Shown in pieces: positions 47,623 through 58,829 of a stretch of DNA of 64,000 nucleotides. The position numbers were made by a program, and so were the translations under genes. Every line of letters starts with the position of its first letter. Positions within the stretch are counted from its first letter, which is position 1. Below the pieces are notes generated by a model. It had not been told where the DNA came from and ran no database searches. It saw only the letters and a list, made by a program, of their open reading frames with translations. The stretch lies in contig NC_134891.1 in NCBI RefSeq assembly GCF_041734735.1, positions 13,898,078-13,962,077 of the forward strand. The letters run 5' to 3'. The stretch comes from Babylonia areolata (taxonomy: Eukaryota; Mollusca; Gastropoda; Neogastropoda; Buccinidae).

Positions 47623-47635
47623 AACCAGTCAGCTG
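47623..47635. repeat. Target duplication, left copy (13 bp)
   Basis: AACCAGTCAGCTG, identical to 53638-53650. It marks the insertion of the 6-kb LINE. Confidence 0.95.
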
Positions 47636-47808
47636 AAATGAAATGAAATTATGGTGCTTAGAGCCTCGACGACCACTAAGGCCATCTCAAGGCTATCGCC
47701 GCGTCAATTACTGCTACAAGGCTAAAAAAAAACCAACCAATTAAAACGAGTCACCACTTCAAACTTTCCACTCCAAAGTTAAAAAAAAACTTCCATAGTT
47801 TAAAACCT

Positions 47809-50800
47809 TCAAATCTGGTTAAAAAGGTTCACTTCTTTTAAGAAGTCCATCAGCGCCCACGGAGGGACATCACGAAACAAAGTCTTCAAAGAAACCGCCG
47901 TGTAATGTCTGCGTCTAACGTCATGCAGATCCCAACAGTCAAGGAGCACGTGTTTCACGGTGAGAGGTTCGTCACAGGGAACGCATCGAGGGGCCTCCCC
48001 CCCCTTCAACAAGTAGAATGAGTAAAAAAAGTGTGCCCCGTACGCAGTCTGCACAGCACAGATTCCTCCTTTCTGTTCTTCACCCCCGAAGGGAGGGTCT
48101 CCCCCAGGTCTGGACGGATCTGGAAGAGCTTGTTGTCCATCTGGGTGTTCCACTTCTCTTGCCAAAGATCCTTAACGTAAGTATTGACCTTCCGCTTCAT
48201 GTCTGTATAGGGTACCAAGGATCTGGACAATTCTTTCTTTACAGCGTTCCTGGCCAGCAGGTCCGCCCTTTCGTTACCACGAATGCCAACATGTCCGGGA
48301 ACCCAGGCCAACACAACCTCGTATCCTTTCTTCGTTGCGAGAGTAAAAGTTTCATAAAATTCCAGCAGTTTGGGATGAGTGATATTCCTGCAGGCGATCG
48401 CCTCCAGGGCTGATAAGGAGTCGGAAAAGATCATGAATCTCTTCTGTTTGGAAGAGAGAACCATTTTTAACCCCAGGACCAGTGCGGTCAGTTCCGCGGT
48501 GTATACCGAGCTGTCAGACAGGATGTGTTCCGTTGAGGGCCGGTCAGGAAAGGCGGGACAGAATGCAGATGCGGCGACTCCGTCCTCTGACTTGGAACCG
48601 TCAGTGAAGATGCCTTGAAAGGTGGGGAATTTGTGGCACAGTTCCGAAAAGTAGGTTCTGTAGGCCAGAGAACTGGTGGTGTCCTTACGGTACGAGGCCA
48701 GATCGAATCGGACCTCAGGTGTTGTAAAGGTCCACGGGGGGCTGTCAGGGAACTTAGAGAAATCTGAGATGCCACTGACATCCAGATCGGCATTTTCCAA
48801 GTGCGGCTGAATGCGGAGTCCGAGAGGAGGGATGCAGTTTGGGTTGTCTGTAAATTTCTTATCGAAAGGGTTGTTGAATACAGCATCGTAAGCAGGGTTT
48901 GTAGGTTCCGAAAACAATTTCAAATAATAGTTCAGGGTCAGCTTCAGTCTGCGGTTGGAAAGAGGTGGTTCCCCCGCCTCTGCGTACAGGCTGTGCACAG
49001 GGGTGGTGCGGAAAGCACCTAAGCTGAGACGGAGCCCTTGGTGGTGTACAGGGTCCAACAGTTTCAGGTAGGACGGTCTGGCCGAGCCGTATACAACACT
49101 TCCATAATCCAGTTTGGACCGGACCAGGGCTCTGTAGAGGTGCAAGAGAGTCCTCTTATCAGCACCCCAGTTCGTGTGTGCCACAACTCGGATGATGTTC
49201 AGGGCTTTTAGGCAAGATATTTTCAGCTGTTTAATGTGGCTGAGAAAATTCAGCTTCTGATCGAAGACGACCCCTAGAAATCTGGCTTCCTTGACCGCCG
49301 GGATGGTGGATGTTCCCAGACGGATTTCAGGGTCCTGATAGAATTGGCGAAAATTATGAAAGTGGATGCATTCAGTTTTGGAGGACGAAAATGTGAAGCC
49401 ATTCTCCTCTGCCCAACACTGGATTTTGTTGACGCAGAGCTGAAGCCGTCGCTGGATGCTGGCGTACGTGCTGCCGGTTGCATATAAGGCAAAATCATCC
49501 ACGAACAGCGAGCTGTCCGATCCTTTCTGAACGGATTGAACGATGTCATTAATTTTGATGCTGAACAGAGCCGGCGACAGGATGCTCCCCTGCGGGACAC
49601 CCAGCTCCTGCTCGTGAATGTCGGACAGGGTGGTGCCGACTCTCACCTGGAATTGTCTGTCTTGTAAAAAATTGTGGATAAACTGAGGCAGGTGTCTTCG
49701 GAAGCCGAGCTTGTGCAAGTCGGAAAGAATACCAAATTTCCACGTGGTATCGTAAGCTTTCTCCAGGTCAAAAAATATGGCCACCACATGTTGTTTGTTG
49801 ATGAAAGCATTTCTTATCGTGGTTTCCAGACGAACCAGATGGTCAACGGTAGAGCGATGCTTGCGGAAACCGCATTGTTCCTTCGCCAGAAGGCCGTCGG
49901 TCTCTAGTTTCCACATCAGTCTACCGTTGACCATCTTCTCCATCAGTTTGCAGACGCAGCTGGTCAGTGCAATTGGGCGGTAGTTGGAGGGGTTCGAGGG
50001 GTCTTTTCCCGGTTTCGGCAGTGGGATTATGAGGGCTTTCCGCCAGGAGGGTGGAAAGAAACCTGTGACCCAGATGTGGTTATAAACTTTAAGCAGGGTG
50101 TCCAGACAGGTTTGGGGAAGGTGCTTTAGGAGTTTATAATGGACTTCGTCCATTCCTGGACAGGAATCCGTACAGGTCTGAAGGGCAGATTTAAGTTCGT
50201 TCATTGTGAAAGGAAGGTTGTAATTCTCTGTGTTGTCGGAAAAGAAGTTACATGGTGTTTTTTCTGACAGGTTTTTGGTTTTAAGAAAGCGAGCAGATTT
50301 GTTAGCAGATCTCGAGTTCTGTTCTATTGTGGAGGCAAGCAAATTGGCAACTGCTTTCTTCTCTGTGACCAGAGCGTCTGAAAGTTTAAGATGGTGGAAG
50401 GTCGGGCATGCGTTTTTGCCCTTAATTCTTTTTAAAACCCTCCACACTTTCTTCTTGGGTGTGTTGGAGGTTAAGGAAGAGCAGAAATCTCTCCAAGACT
50501 TCCTCTGGCTCTTTTTAAAAACATACCTGGCTTTCGCCCTCAGCTGTTGATGGGTTCGAACGCTATCGGACTCCGGTCTCCGAAAGACGCGTCGCTGCGC
50601 TCTCTTCCGAGACTTGTGGGCCTCCCGACATTCCGCGTTGAACCAGGGCGTTCTAGGGACCTGAGGCTTGGAGGTAGACGATGGGACTGCTGCTTTGGCG
50701 CAATCTAAAACGATCCGAGTCAGAGTGTCAGCAGGGTCCTTGCTTTTCAATACTGTTTCTTCCTGCAGCTCCGCTCTTATCTTGGTGGTAAAAAAACTCC

Positions 50801-51500
50801 AGTCTGCTTTGTCGTAGTACAGGCGGTCAGGCAGAGAGTCACCTTCTCCATCTGTGGGGCGGAGGACGACAGGAAAGTGGTCACTCCCGTGCAGATCGTC
50901 GTGCACTTTCCACTCGTAGTCCAGGACCAACGATGGATCGCAGACCGACAGATCTAAACACGAGAGCTTTCCAGAGGACAGATGCAGGTAAGTGGGAGAC
51001 TTGTCGTTAAGACAGCACAAGTCCATGTCAGAGAGAAGGTTTTCTAAGAGAAGACCTCGGGCTGATGTCATCTCACTTCCCCAGAGCGGGGAGTGTCCGT
51101 TGAAGTCGCCCAACAGTAAAAACGGACGTGGGAGCTGGTCGACCAGGTTCATGAGGTCCTGCCTCAGAACACGGACGGAAGGGGGAAGGTAGAGAGAGCA
51201 GACAGTGATGGTTTCCTCGAGCGTGACTCTGACTGCCACCGCCTGTAAAGGGGTGCTTAAAAGAACTGTACTGTATAAAAGGGACTTTCGAATAAAAAGA
51301 GCGACACCTCCCGTCAACCCCTCTTGCTTCGGTTGAGCGGGTTTAAAAACGGAGTTAAAACCAGAGAGAGATAAAACCTTGCCATCTCTTTGCAGAGTCT
51401 CCTGCAGTGCCAGCACTGAAGGTTTCAAAGCACGACAAAGCAGCTGGAGTTCCTGGAAGTTGGCATAGAATCCCCGGATATTCCAGTGGATCACTGCCAT
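47809..51500 (-). CDS. ORF2 polyprotein of the I-group LINE
   Basis: Residues 1-225: AP-like endonuclease (IHWNIRG, ALQETLQ, GGVALFIRKS, LLLGDFNGHSPLWGS near 130, GSDHFPVVL). Residues 460-760: reverse transcriptase (YRPIALTSCVCKLMEKMV, FFDLEKAYDTTWK, GVPQGSILSPALFSIKINDI, catalytic FVDD near 667, FSSSKTECIHF). Residues 960-1100: RNase H with all four acidic residues visible (IFTDGSK near 966, YTAELTALVL, FSDSLSALEA, GNERADLLA). The long frame ends at 48006; a one-base frameshift near 48015 separates the C-terminal end (CVPCDEPLTVKHVLLDC, a zinc-like motif, and FLKEVNLFNQI), which runs to 47809. ORF2 starts 38 bp after ORF1 ends. Confidence 0.9.
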
Positions 51501-51538
51501 TAAAAAGGTTTTTTTTAAAAAAAAAATAAAGCAGCAGC

Positions 51539-52881
51539 CTATTCCATCGCTACCCCCTGCTCCTCCACTTGCGGTGGCTCAAGGTCCGCCAGGATGGAAT
51601 ATTTGTTCTTTGACATAAATTTTTCGGGTTCCGACCGGGTCGGAATATCCACCACCTCGGCCCCTCCCGATCCCGCCGTGGCCGCAGCCCTCCCCTCCTT
51701 GAGTTTTGGAGGTGCGGGGGGCTTCCGGCCACTTCCGCCAGCCCGAGGGCCAGGCAGACGAGAGACGGGGCGAGGGGGGCCGGGGGGTGGGGTGGGGCGG
51801 GAGGCGGACAATGTGCCTCCGCCCGAGGCTTTTCTCTCCCGCCCAGCAGCCCCTGAGGACTGCCGCGCAGGATGGGAAGGGGTGGACACAGCGCCTCCAC
51901 CCAAGGCCAACGGTTCCGACGAGGCGGTTAAGTCGTCCGTCTGCGTTCCTGTGGACGTCGTCTGGACTGCGACGTCCACCGTCCCGGATCTGACGACAGA
52001 GGCATACGACGTCCTAGGCGACGCGGCCTCCACCTGTTTCCTTGCCTCAAAGAAGGAAATTTTCTGTTCTGTCTTGACTTTCTGAATTTGTTTTTCTTTC
52101 TTCCAGGCGGGGCAGTCCTTCGATGAGGACGGGTGGCCACCTCCGCAGTTCGCACACAGGGCTGCACTGACGCAATGGCCTGGTGCGCCGCCTTCGAACA
52201 GGTGCCACATGCCTCTTCCTCCTTACATCTGTCTCTCACGTGTCCGAATTTCTGACACTTAAAGCATCTCAGAGGGGACGGTACGTACAGGCTGACATTA
52301 ACTAGCAGGTATCCGACCCGAATGTCCTTGGGGACATCCGGGCAGCAGAAGGTGAGGAAGAAAGTGTTGGTCGGGACTCTGTCCGACCCCTTCCTCACCG
52401 TCACCCTGTACACATCGGTCACTCCCTGAGAGGACAGTTCGCTCTTGATCTCGGCCTCAGACACACCTTTCAACTCCGGGCATCTGATGACTCCCTTTGA
52501 GCAGTTGAGACCTTTGTGAGGGGAAATCTTCACTGCCCTATCCACGAAAGTGGTCGCCTTGAGAAGGAGCTGTGTCTGTCTTTTGGATTCTGTCTGTACT
52601 AAAAACGCTCCGCTCCTCAGCCTCTTGATGGATCTGAGCGATCCTGCCAGACACTGAAAGCCCTTCTGGACAGCGAAGGGGCTGAGAGCCGACAAGGGCT
52701 TGTCGTCATCAGCGCCCTCCATCACTAGCCACGATGGCCAAAAACCAGAGGTCTCGACGACCTCCGACTCAGAGTCTGAGTCGTCCGTTCCCTGTCGTCG
52801 TCTTTTTCCGAGTTTGGGGGGGTGTATTTGTTTAGGATTCATGTTGAAAGAAAAATGTGAATTCATCCCTCCCTTACCCAC
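51539..52881 (-). CDS. ORF1 zinc-knuckle protein of the I-group LINE
   Basis: A gag-like RNA-binding protein. From the ATG at 52881 it has a basic and acidic N-terminus (LGKRRRQGTDDSDSESEVV), a central fold (about residues 70-200; GFQCLAGSLRSIKRLRSGAF, AEIKSELSSQGVTDVYRVTV), a CCHC knuckle CFKCQKFGHVRDRC near residue 208, a second Cys cluster CKEEEACGTC, then in another frame CANCGGGHPSSSKDC and a Pro/Gly/Ser-rich tail ending at 51539. A frameshift near 52195 separates the second and third Cys clusters. An ATG 6 codons downstream is an alternative start. In this clade ORF1 binds the element RNA and ORF2 protein at insertion. Confidence 0.8.
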
Positions 52882-53637
52882 CCACCATGGGGTCCAACTT
52901 AGGGGCCAGGGTCAAGGGAACACCAGCTTGACCCCTTCCAGGTTTCGGGAGGGATATACAACCAGCAGCCCAGCTCCAACGTGCTCCCCCCCGATCATGC
53001 CCAGCTCCCGGGGACAGAGAGCCGAGCACTACGGGGGTTACCTTCGTCAGCCACTAAACTGCCAGTCTTGACCCAGCCCCACGAAGGGGTAGCCGATTGA
53101 CACACACGGGCCAATGTGTGCCGCCTGTCTTAGGAGAGGTCCGAGCCAAAGGGATGTGTTGACAGCAGCGTGCTCTCTCAATCCCCAGGATCTCATTCCC
53201 CTCCATCACAGGTCGCGCCGCACGGCAAACACGGCGGGCCTTAAGAAGGCCGCAGAGAAAAAAAGAATGTGGAAAAGAAGGCTTGATGGGGAGCTGAGGA
53301 CAGAAAAGAGGCGGTAAAAAGAAGAACAAAGAATAGCGAAAGGGACAGTGGGTCACATTTAGTTTGGGCCTCACTCACGACCTGTTCGGCATGGGAAGCC
53401 CTATCAGGGGCATCAGTACAAAACCACCACTTATTCAGCCCTAACAACTACGATGGCTATGTAGGCTGTCAATTAAGACCTGGGACCAGAGCACCAAACC
53501 CCAAGAAGCACTGATGCCCCCGCCGACATAGCTCGCTCGATCACTGGCCACTAAGCCTCCCGACCACGACAAGGTAGTGACCCTCCCGGGAGTGGGTCAG
53601 GAGAACACCAGCCTGACCCCCTCCAGGTTTCGGGAGG

Positions 53638-53650
53638 AACCAGTCAGCTG
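53638..53650. repeat. Target duplication, right copy (13 bp)
   Basis: AACCAGTCAGCTG, identical to 47623-47635. The interrupted LINE's reading frame resumes through it (FFRSYLENRTQRVY). Confidence 0.95.
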
Positions 53651-55443
53651 GCTCATTCTTCCGGTCTTACCTGGAAAACAGAACACAGCGTGTTTACTAA
53701 ATGGTCACGTACTCTTCTGAAGGTCATGTAGATCGTGGTGTACCGCAAGGCTCTATTCTTGGACCTCTACTCTTTTGCATCTATATAAATGACTTGCCGA
53801 TGCGCATATCACCTGGCAACGTCATCTGCGATCTGTTCGCTGATGACAGTTCTCTTCATTGTAGAGACACCGACATCGCTGTTGGACAATCATCGCTACA
53901 ACAGGGAATAAATGACATCTTAGACTGGTGTTACCAGAATCACATGGAACTTAACCCACATAAGACAAAAAGTATGGCACTGACATCCAGACAAAAACAC
54001 CAACGTAAGCCTCTCACTCTAAAACTTGAGGTAAACAAGAACCCAGTTGAACAAGTTTGTGAGCACCGCGGTCTTGGGGTAATAATTGATAAAGAACTAA
54101 ACTGGCAAGCTCATATTAACCATGTCTGCAAACAGTTAGCTCACAATCTGTTCTTACTCAATAAACTTAGACATTATGTCGATGCTCCAACCCGAAAATT
54201 ATTCTTCGGGGCACATTGTCTTTCTCATATCAATTATGCATCTACAATCTGGAGCAATGCCAGTCACAACCAGCTCAAAAAAAATTAACTCATTACATAG
54301 ACCAGCTGCTAAACTTATTCTACCCGACCACTCACTATCAACAGATGAGAAATTAACAAAACTGGAAATATTACCACTGTACAAGCAATTTGAATACAAT
54401 AGAATGGTCCTCATGTTCAAAGTACACAACCACATGTCACCACCGTACCACAGTGAATTTGTTCAAAGGGCAACAGAGCGTTACGATTCAGATAATTATA
54501 TTCTGCCTCATGTGCGCACTGACTTGTACAAATCTAGCTTTGCATTTTTTGGACCATCTATTTGGAACTCTCTTCCTACGTTCGTCAAGACAGGCGATTC
54601 ATTATCGTCCTTCAAATCAAGGGTACGAAAACTTCTGCTCCACAAACAATAGACCCCCAAACCAAATATAACCGGCCTAAACACATCATGCCCTTTGTGA
54701 AATGTATGCGCTGTCTGTTCCTTTACATACACTAACATGTTTCATCTTATTTTCAACCTTTTGTGATTTTTATGTATTACATGCAAGCTATTGATTGGAT
54801 GTTATTGCCTGCCACATCAGCGTCAGGTTTCTCATCACTGTTGTATATGTACAGTGATATAACTATATTTCTCTGTTCTGTTTATATATTTTCATTTCAG
54901 TCGTGCCTCTTTCCTGTATTCTGTGTGGTGATTAATTTGACAGTCTTAATAACCCCTTTACTTCTTGATTTTTTTTCTTTTCTTTTTGTTCAATATCTGC
55001 TATTGTACTACAATATGATCTGTAATGTACTACAATATGATTTGATACCTAATTATGTTTATGTATACGTATGCATACATATCTGTATGTACATGTAGAC
55101 ATATGCATGCATGTGGGTATATGTGCAAATATGTATATGCATAAGGGTGTGTGTGTTTGGGGATGAGTGTGTGCATATGTGTGTGTTTGGGTGGGTGTGA
55201 GTGTGTGACAGTGTTCCCTTCATTATATTTTTTATGATGATGATGGTCCGTTGATTAGTATTATAATCATCATCATTAGTAGTAGTAGTAGTATTAGTGG
55301 TAGTGGTAGTATTTACTATTGTTATTATTGTTGTGTCTTATCGTTACTGTTTTTGTTGTCACAAGGACAGATTGGAAGACTAGGCAATGCCTAAAATCTT
55401 TATCCTTGAGTAATAAAAGTTTTTGAATCTTGAATCTTGAATC

Positions 55444-55448
55444 TCTCA

Positions 55449-55501
<53 letters not shown>

Positions 55502-55654
55502 ACACACTTACATGCAGATCGGTTATCGGTGCATATGAGTAAGAGAGAGGGGAACAGGGAGAGAATGGATACAGAGAGACACAGAGAGTGCAATCTGAAT
55601 TAATTTTGAGCTTTTGAATCCCTAATTTACTTCCAATCTCTCTCTCTATATATA

Positions 55655-55702
<48 letters not shown>

Positions 55703-55714
55703 TGGACGCAAATA

Positions 55715-55748
<34 letters not shown>

Positions 55749-55763
55749 TTGTGGACGCAAATA

Positions 55764-55795
<32 letters not shown>

Positions 55796-55825
55796 TAGTG
55801 GACGCAAATAAAAAGTATTTCATTC
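55444..55825. repeat. (CA)n, (CT)n and (AT)n tracts with a GTGGACGCAAATA unit
   Basis: (CA)n at 55449-55507, then a spacer, then AT and CT runs from 55637. TAGTGGACGCAAATA or TTGTGGACGCAAATA occurs three times (55699, 55749 and 55795), separated by CT and AT runs, forming a compound tandem array that ends AAAAAGTATTTCATTC. Confidence 0.9.
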
Positions 55826-57065
55826 CGGTGGGGAGCGGACAAGGGGCTGGCCCTTGGTGCTCCCGGCAACCCAGTGTGCACCCTAGGTGCACCCCAGTAC
55901 GGGTAGAATGGGGGTAACCACCCGTGGGCACCAGCCATACTGTGACCCGAACCCCAAGGGTCACTGGTGCGTTGACCTCCATGAAGGGAACAACCTGGCC
56001 AAGTCGGAGGGAGGTCAGGTCCGACTTGGGTGTCAGTCCCGCCCGAAGACGAGCGGGCTGACTGCCCGGAACCGCCTGACACGCACGGGCCTCCCCCAGC
56101 AGGGGAGACCGGCCGGATAGCGGGAAGACCTGCAGAGCAGGTTGCCACGCGCCCCGAATCCCCTCCCGTGGGGAGACTGGGGTGGCTTGGCCCGGGGTGG
56201 GCAAAGTAGAGATCCCCCCCCGGAACCAAATTTTTCTCCCCCCCCAAAAGGAGGTGGGGGAGGGGGGTCGACAGAGAAGGGAGGAGGGGGAACAACAATG
56301 GGGCACGTGAGGGCCGTCTCCGAGTGGGGACCCGGGTAATGGCCGGGCGCGGCCTCCCCTTGGGAGTCCGCGCCTAGCTGCGAGTCCCCACAGCACGGAG
56401 ATGACTTGCCATTCACCCTTCTCCCTGCCTCGCGCTGGGACACCTCGGGAGGCGACACTCGTACCTCTTTCCCCCCGGTCCCCTTCATGACCGTTTTACT
56501 GGTACGAACGTCGCCTCCGCGATCAGCGTCTAACGACGCATCGCCGCAGTCCGTATCGGGAGGAATCATGAGCTCCGGGCCTGGGAGAGTCTCTTACCGA
56601 GTCTCAATCCCAGCATCATGATTCCCTGCCTTCGTGGTATGGCACACGAGGCATGGAACCCGCGCTTAGGCACCCAGCGAAAATCCGACCCCCAACAGAG
56701 AAAGGAAAGACAGGATCGACTTAGAGGCAGAAAAAATCGAACGAATCGAGGGTGCCGAGTCGAATCGAGTACACAGAATGTAAGAATACAATAAACACAA
56801 GCCGCATGCAACAAAATAAGGCCAAAAGGATACGCTGAATAGCCGAAAAAAGCGTAAGACGAGACAGAGCGTAAACCTGACAAGATGGCGTGGAGAGCCT
56901 TGGCCAAAGGAATGATTAAGCGCTTATAGTTTTTAGAGGCGTTTGATTGGCTGAGAGCGGGTGGGCCCGTCTTTTCACTGTTAGCCGCGCGAAATTTGGC
57001 CAAGCAGAGCAAACCAATAGGCCTAGTTTGCATCAGTTTGACATGGTACAGTATATGACACCAAA
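55826..57065. mobile_element. GC-rich insertion ending in a DIRS terminus, flanked by 38-bp direct repeats; fossil
   Basis: A 1,240-bp segment. The 38 bp before it (55788-55825) are repeated exactly after it (57066-57103). The left 945 bp are GC-rich with runs of C and G, unlike the AT-rich surroundings, and hold a minus-strand open stretch (56569-56033; Pro and Gly-rich, with VVPPPPFSVDPPPPPPFGGG). The right 295 bp (56771-57065) match 41203-41497, the right end of the DIRS element in the RAG1-like gene, at all but about five positions. It may be a reduced DIRS relative; the GC-rich part has no recognised domain. The near-identity says young. Confidence 0.5.
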
Positions 57066-57474
57066 ATATATATTAGTGGACGCAAATAAAAAGTATTTCA
57101 TTCACCAGAGACAATAAATAGGAGTTTGTGCGTGTAGATGATAGATCTTATGTGCATAATCACATGAAAGCAATATATGGATGTCTAAACTTTGTATTTA
57201 TCTATGTGTTAGTTGACATCTATGTAAGTAGTTATTATTGTAAATATTTGATTAGATATCTAGAACCATGCATGGCTTGGGTTTTAAGCTTGTGATAAGA
57301 TTAAGAAAAAATATCTCAAGCAATCGAACAGTGACTAACAACATTACTTTCCTTTTCTATCACATTTTCGTGGTTGCAAAAGTCAACATTGTGCAGAAAA
57401 TAAAACAAAATTCTAGCCACCTCTTCTGTACCGTACATCCTGGCAGCCATGCTGACACACTCAACAGCTTTTTG

Positions 57475-57619
57475 CTTCACAAAACACAAAAACTGCATCA
57501 AAATCGAGTTTAAATTTGCTGAGATATTGCTTTGAACACTCGATCAAGGCAGTTGCCATTTGCAATGGAGTAACATAATTTTCAGCCAAGAAGGCGCTGC
57601 AGTGCATAAGGAACACCCC
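57475..57619 (-). CDS. Candidate terminal exon of an unknown gene
   Basis: On the minus strand a good splice acceptor (TTTTTTCTTTCAATTCAG) is followed in phase 0 by about 49 codons to a TGA. The peptide reads GVFLMHCSAFLAENYVTPLQ and later ALIECSKQYLSKFKLDFDA, which looks like protein rather than noise. I do not recognise it. There is no matched donor or upstream exon that I can prove. It could be part of a host gene or an old element. Confidence 0.3.
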
Positions 57620-57726
57620 CTGAATTGAAAGAAAAAAGTTATTTTGAACTTAAAAAAGATGCACACATCCGATAAGCCACATCTGCCACAAAGTGAAAGT
57701 CCTCTTTTCTCTGCTAACGGTGGATG

Positions 57727-57885
57727 TTATTTCTGAGTAGTGGTGTCATCTTTGGAAACTGGATCAGAATCTGACTTATTTTCATCTGCTTGTTGACTCT
57801 GCTCTGTTACTCTGTCTGCTCTGTTATCTTCTGCTTTATTTCTTTTTACACATTTTCTTGACATTTTACAGACTTTACAGTCAAA
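57727..57885 (-). CDS. Candidate coding stretch, Cys then acidic and Ser-rich
   Basis: The minus-strand open stretch FDCKVCKMSRKCVKRNKAED, then a Gln, Asp and Ser-rich end (SQQADENKSDSDPVSKDDTT) and a TAA. It starts next to the L2 3' end at about 57900. It may be an exon upstream of 57475-57619, or the 3' flank of the LINE. Weak evidence. Confidence 0.2.
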   Translation of the reverse strand, partial: FDCKVCKMSRKCVKRNKAEDNRADRVTEQSQQADENKSDSDPVSKDDTTTQK

Positions 57886-57899
57886 TGTAATAATAAACA

Positions 57900-58410
57900 T
57901 ACTAATGAAGTGCTCTTCTATAGTGCTGTTCCCTCACAGAGAGGTTCACGGCGCTTCACAAATCAAATGTAACAATACAGAAACAACAATTCTCAAGAAA
58001 ATTCAAATAACAATCACTCATGGCGCTCCACAAATTACATGTTACAAGAGAGAAGCAACAATCATAAGAAAAAGAACCAACCACAAAGAAACATTCACCA
58101 TCCTCACATCATGATGATCAGCACACACACACACATACACACACACGTGTGTGCACACATACGCACACACACATAGCACCTCCACCCACACACACTCACA
58201 CAACACGAAAATGTAGTACATCCCTCATATAACAGTAAATCAGACCCAAATTAGACTAAACTGTTACTCAAATGCAAGACAAAAAAGGTAATTTTTCAAA
58301 TGGGACTTGAAAGAGTAAGGGTGGGGGCTTTTTGCAGGTCAGCAGGCAGTGAGCTCCAGACGGTTGGGGCTGAAAAACTAAATAATCAGTGACCGATTGG
58401 TGACTGTTAC
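57900..58410 (-). mobile_element. L2-like LINE 3' end
   Basis: Minus strand. 58410-58260 encodes the last part of the L2 protein (a FSAPTVWSSLPADL-like stretch in broken frames). 58260-57900 is the 3' UTR, including GAGGGATGTACTACAT, CA-rich sequence (58118-58205), CATGTAATTTGTGGAGCGCC and GGGAACAGCACTATAGAAGA. It aligns with 34190-34440 joined to 35375-35665, and shows that the middle of that copy is an insertion. Confidence 0.7.
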
Positions 58411-58489
58411 AAAGCCCAAGTTCATTGATTTGTTCAATCAGAATCCAGTCTGCTGGCCTTGCTTTTCAGTCTTGCCCGACATTTTGCAG

Positions 58490-58650
58490 TGCGTTCTGCT
58501 TTCAAAAAACATCCTTCTTCTTCTTCTTCTGTGTTCGTGAGCTGCAACTCCCACATTCACTCGTATGTACACGAGTGGGCATTTACGTGTAAGACCGTTT
58601 TTACCCCGCCATGTAGGCAGCCATACTCCGCTTTCGGTGGGCAAAAAACA
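58490..58650 (-). mobile_element. tRNA-headed SINE fragment with (AAG)n tail
   Basis: The minus strand reads GGAGTATGGCTGCCTACATG, GCCCACTCGTGTACATACGA and ends in AGAAGAAGAAGAAG near 58510. It is shared with 961-1118 and with the minus strand of 2535-3078. The tRNA-like head is absent. The AAG tail shows this subfamily ends differently from the 2535-3078 copy. Confidence 0.6.
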
Positions 58651-58829
58651 ATCAATTCACTTGTGATTTCTCTACTTTCACACAATGAATCTATCCCTAA
58701 CTCAGACACTGATCCTTTTTCAAGGCCAAAGGGCGAACTGCGGTCACATTCAGTTGAAATTTTGTGTAGTATTGATTTGGTTTCAACTGGACTTGATGGT
58801 GAACATGAACCATGTCAAATCAAACAGTG
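58651..58829 (+). CDS. Possible exon fragment ending in a splice donor
   Basis: An open stretch LVISLLSHNESIPNSDTDPF, RSHSVEILCSIDLVSTGLDG, EHEPCQIKQ ends at CAAACAGTG followed by GTAAGA, a good donor. Its left part merges with the SINE. No family was recognised and no acceptor was found. Sequence from 58830 to 59785 is otherwise unassigned. Confidence 0.2.

Larger units (their letters stand above)
47636..53637 (-). mobile_element. Nearly intact I-group LINE (ORF1, endonuclease, RT, RNase H)
   Basis: A 6,002-bp element in minus orientation, bounded by perfect 13-bp duplications. Its 5' end is at 53637, and the 3' end at 47636 carries an (ATTTC)n-type tail. The 5' UTR is about 750 bp. ORF1 (52881-51539) encodes a zinc-knuckle protein. 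ORF2 (51500-47809) encodes endonuclease, RT, RNase H and a C-terminal zinc motif. RNase H after RT and a CCHC-type ORF1 place it in the I superclade (I, Nimb, Outcast or relatives); I cannot separate these by eye. Only two frameshifts were found, so the insertion is recent compared with the LINE it interrupts. Confidence 0.9.
45798..55443 (+). mobile_element. CR1/L2-group LINE split by a 6-kb LINE insertion
   Basis: Left part 45798-47635. The endonuclease is complete: RLGHLNVYHLYNKL, LGLSETHLD, GFLYRNPSARFPWYDDF, VILLGDFNINLF, STLLDHIYTN, SISDHCPVICTW. After a linker (QRNKVCDLVKQAKSDHFKNL) the RT starts (NNFRPISLLSVVSKPLEKHV, HPLQSGFRRYHSCHTALTRL, FLDFKKAFDLVDHEILINKL). Right part 53638-54652: RVY, GVPQGSILGPLLFCIYINDL, LFADDSSLH, then the thumb and C-terminal region ending FGPSIWNSLPTFVKTGDSLS. 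The 3' end near 55443 shows AATAAAAG and three TTGAATC units. Across the 13-bp duplication the coding frame continues exactly. Own breaks: an extra T near 47247, TAA at 53698 and a shift near 54285. No ORF1 was seen. The region 54660-55360 is its 3' UTR with small repeats. Confidence 0.85.

Noticed and set aside
55725-56396. Minus-strand ORF of 223 codons in the GC-rich block
   Set aside because: Several overlapping frames are open because of base composition, and this one ends in microsatellite-coded Tyr-Ile repeats. No domain was recognised.
56771-57065. Other end of the DIRS element at 60361-64000
   Set aside because: Its orientation and the intervening unrelated sequence do not fit one element; it sits in its own insertion with direct repeats.
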